Origin: Epiperipatus broadwayi
Lineage: Eukaryota; Onychophora; Udeonychophora; Euonychophora; Peripatidae
Assembly: GCA_028023455.1 (NCBI GenBank)
Contig: JAQFVV010006695.1
Location: forward strand, 186,001 to 250,000
Direction: 5' to 3'
DNA: 64,000 nucleotides
Shown here: positions 60,601 through 64,000 of the stretch, piece by piece
Layout of the letters: each line of letters begins with the position of its first letter
Position numbering within the stretch: position 1 is the first letter of the stretch
Translations under genes and position numbers: made by a program
Notes under the pieces: model-generated
Seen by the model: the letters and a program-made list of their open reading frames with translations, nothing else
The model's database searches: none
Told to the model about the DNA's origin: nothing

Positions 60601-63600
60601 TGCATTAAATTTGTTATTGTCTTTCAAGTATTATTAAAACTATTTTTATTAAAATTACATATCAGTAAAGTAAAATAATATTTCAATCACACTGTATATT
60701 TCCAACAGTATTTATTTAAATTGATACTCTCACTCTCAAAGATGTGAATACAGGAAGTCAAACTAACATAGTTCAATTTGTAGTGAAACTTTAGTTAATA
60801 AAAATAAAAGTATTCTCAATTTTTTTTTTTTTAAATATATATACTAATTTTTATTATTATTGTAACAAAGATTATTATGTTAAAATCAGTCAAAACCGCA
60901 TTCCAAAGTGAACATTCTCTATAAGAAATAATTTTGTGATTTTAGATATCCACAAATGTAAAAAAAATATTAAATAACATAAAAAATTCGAAATTAATAA
61001 AAAATAAATTTTATTTTAATTTTTTTTTTCATCACATATCTGGCATATACACACATTTATATATGTGTGAGCACATACACACTTTTATATATGTGTGTGT
61101 ACATTAAAAATGCATATTATAATAATGTTTTTTATTCTCAAATTTCAGCATCTACAAAATCTTTGGAATTAAGTATCACAGATATAGAATGAAGCGTCTG
61201 CTGCATATTAATTTCTTTTGTTTTAGTAAATTTGAAATCTAAAAACTTAAAATCACAAGCCATCACTTCTGTTTTGAATTTTTTTCAAATATTTTTATTT
61301 TAAATTAAATTATAAGCAGACTAAACATTTGTGCACAGTAATTAGAAATGATAATATAAAAAACTATTTTTTAATATTTTATAAAATTCTTTATAAATAA
61401 AACTTCATATTTTACAGACAAAATTGAATTTTTAATATTTATTTCAGAATAAAAATTTCTTAACAGAATTATTCATAAGCTGGTAGATGGGAAGGAGAAT
61501 GGGCCTTTTTTTTTTTCCAGAAAGATTATTTCTGCAACAATAAATTTTGACATTAAACTTTAATTTTTAAAAGTGAGGTAAACATAAAATCTTGAAATTA
61601 ATTTTAGATAGTTTTTGAGACGATCTAAGTACTTTGCTGCATGTGCACTTTAGTACAGAGGTAAAGGGACAGTCATAGCTAACCATGATCGATTCTCAGC
61701 TGAGAAAACAGAAAATGAAATGTCACTTTAATCATTTTAATGGAATTGTTATTTACAACATGTCATTAGGGTGTTTGAATGCCATACAATTCCTCTTTAG
61801 AAATTAATTATATAATTTTTATATTATTGCATATTATATAAAAATTGACTGCAAATTTCTAAAATTGCATTTTTTTTACAGTAGAAAATATAATATATCT
61901 TATTTGACAATTGCTCAAAACAGGGAAGAAAACTTTTAAGATTAAAGCCTTTGCCAGCAGCACTTTTTACTGAAATTTGTAACTATGGTTGTTTATTTTA
62001 TTCCATTACTACGACCTATATTTCTTTTCTTTCTTTAAAAAAAATCCTGCAGGATTTTTAGGCTTAGGCTCAATATTAAAGAAATTTTCTAAATTCTTAT
62101 TTTCACATTAGTACCAACTTCATTTTCTTTCCTTCATTTTTATTCCTTATGGCCAAGAAAATGGGCACTAATTTTAGATTTAAAATTCAGTTTAGATTAA
62201 AAATTTCATGTTCAATGCTCAAGAAATACATATATGTTGAAATAAGAAAATTATCGTGTCACAATCTAGATGGTAATGTAATCAATATCTGATGATTTGT
62301 AGTCATTTCTAAGCACTAAGATTCATTTATAAAGAATTATTAGAAAAAAAACATAGTCTTTATATATAATAATCTTCTATTATATTTATAATGCTTTCAA
62401 ACACTTGTAGTATTTGAATTTAAAAAAAAACAACACAATATAGACTTCAAATCTGTGCAATATTCTCTCCCCTCCTCCAAGAAATTGCAAACCATACATA
62501 CATTCGTAGCCTTAATTCAGATTAGACTGCAGAAACTATTTTTCAGAGTCTAATTTTAAAGCTAACTAATGCATAAATCAAGAATACTAAATGGTAATGA
62601 AATCAATGCAAAAAATCAAAATATTTATAATGTGTGTGGCTGTGAATAAAATATAATGGAAAACAATAATGAAGCAAAGTATTGAAAGTATTATAGCTAT
62701 TCAGAAAAAAGAGTGCTATTGCAGAAGTTAACACTTTGAGATATCAAATAATAAACTTCATGTATACATGTGGTTGTATTTGTTGTTCACAAACTAATTT
62801 ATACAGTCCCCAAAACTCATTTTTTATTTTTTTGTTTGGAGATAATATACCTCTATTCATTTATAAGTAGTGGCTAATGACTGCATATGTGGGTTGTTCT
62901 GAAAGAGCTTATAAGAAATTTGAGCACTCTAAATCAGAGCTAGGCATAATCCATGGACTTTAAGCTCCAGTCTGCTATTATACCAAACCACATGGCATAA
63001 TTTAAGATGGTTAAGTCATAAATTTACAAATAAATTAAGAAGTTAATTGATTTGCATACATATGACTAATTATCAATATATATCTTAACAAAATAGTGTA
63101 TGCTGTAGTAGTAATTTCATAAAATAATATGATTAAAAATTTCGATCATTAGATAATATCACACTGTAGAAAAACAATTTGCTTGCCAATAAACATTCAA
63201 TATTCAGTGGTTTGTGGATTTTCAGTATGGAACATTATACAAATTTCTTAATATGCATTGGTGGGGAACAAATTTTTTATTTTGTCTACTTTTATTTAAT
63301 GAAGATGTGACTATAATTTATTCCCCATGATAATTGAAAAACTTCATTGAATGTTGATTTTGAATTGTGTAGATGGAGAGCTAATTACTTGTCAATTTAA
63401 TCAGGTTTTTGCTATTTTTTTAAATCTAATAGTTTCATTTGCATAAATATATCTTAATATATATCGATAATCTATATACTTTTATTTCATCATTTATTTA
63501 TTCTAGATCACAAGTTCTATATGGTTTATTTCTATTTTTAGAATAGTATATAAATTTGATATTTTTTTAATGTTAAAAAAAAAACCTTATAGTCAAAACC

Positions 63601-64000
63601 ATCTGAAAGTTTTATTATTAAAGGGGTGCTAATTTAATTACCAAGTGCAACATAACTTCCATCAAATGTAATCCATTACTTAAGCAGATTTTCAAACTCC
63701 AAGCATTCTGTCATTGAGTAAATTGAGATTGTTCTAATTTGGAAATCATTCAAATGAAATTTCAATACTGTTCCATAAGAACATATCAATAATATATCAG
63801 TCAAGCAAAATATATTATTTTACTAATCTATCTGAAAAGTTTAAATAACTAAAACGTCAAAATTATTTATATTTTTAAGACATTTATATATATATTGTAA
63901 TTATTATTATAAAACAATACTTTTATACCAATCTAAAGAATGCTTCATGGACTCTTCATTTGTGTAAAGTGGTTTATAATCTAACATAATTCTTGCTTTC
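57652..64000. other. 3' flank without recognisable gene
   Basis: The sequence is AT-rich with simple repeats (TA runs near 58150 and 59750, alternating GT/AC near 61060-61100). Open frames are short and compositionally biased; the 61-codon frame at 60452-60637 (NQIYIVLKTCLVCQRDK) is not recognised. An acceptor-like CAG before 61150 opens only a short frame. I see no exon, RNA gene or defined transposon here. Confidence 0.6.
57799..57804 (+). terminator. Possible polyadenylation signal
   Basis: AATAAA occurs about 150 bp after the stop codon. In DNA this AT-rich such hexamers are frequent by chance, so this is only the first well-placed candidate for the PIBF1 3' end. Confidence 0.25.

Noticed and set aside
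61148-61195. Acceptor-like CAG followed by a short open frame, considered as an alternative last PIBF1 exon
   Set aside because: In the phase required by the preceding exon it stops after seven codons, without the FTKK motif that the 57634 exon provides.

Overview
This is an AT-rich eukaryotic (metazoan) window, not a bacterial or viral one. Its only host gene that I can support is the 3' end of a PIBF1/CEP90 orthologue (centriolar-satellite coiled-coil protein) on the + strand. Six short exons (5215-5305, 6683-6785, 13006-13136, 25291-25375, 57414-57539, 57634-57651) splice in consistent phase to about 183 C-terminal codons and a stop. The 5' exons lie upstream of the window. Introns are 1.4, 6.2, 12.2, 32.0 and 0.09 kb. 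The mix of RTE-type LINEs, Penelope-like elements (PLEs), a Ty3/Gypsy-type element and abundant foldback/MITE repeats in a gene with very long AT-rich introns suggests an invertebrate. I cannot name the species.

Layout. 1-5214: upstream intron with low-complexity sequence, an (ATT)n/(AAT)n hairpin and a 242-bp TIR element with a perfect 8-bp target duplication. 5215-13136: three exons; the 6.2-kb intron carries a 1.16-kb TIR element of the same style (ends GGTAC, 8-bp duplication) and a degraded ~140-bp tandem array. 13137-25290: intron with a ~270-bp very GC-rich insert, several near-palindromes, two inverted copies of a hammerhead-ribozyme-like motif and a decayed RTE LINE. 25376-57413: a 32-kb intron that is nearly all repeats. 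It holds a minus-strand LTR element, an 11-kb inverted-repeat composite (30837-41922) enclosing PLE and RTE coding remnants with another LINE in one arm, a duplicated and inverted 370-bp repeat near 45 kb, an LTR retrotransposon with 5-bp duplication (47377-51440), a minus-strand PLE fragment, an unidentified ~130-codon minus-strand ORF and a dispersed ~200-bp repeat. 57652-64000: 3' flank with no recognisable gene.

The mobile elements do not form a pathway with PIBF1. They explain why its introns are large. The most interesting structure is the family of TIR elements with GGTAC-type ends, 8-bp duplications and arrays of subterminal CTAGGTGGCGCTG-like modules, which includes the 11-kb composite. 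All element calls come from reading sequence and translations by eye. No alignment or database search was run.
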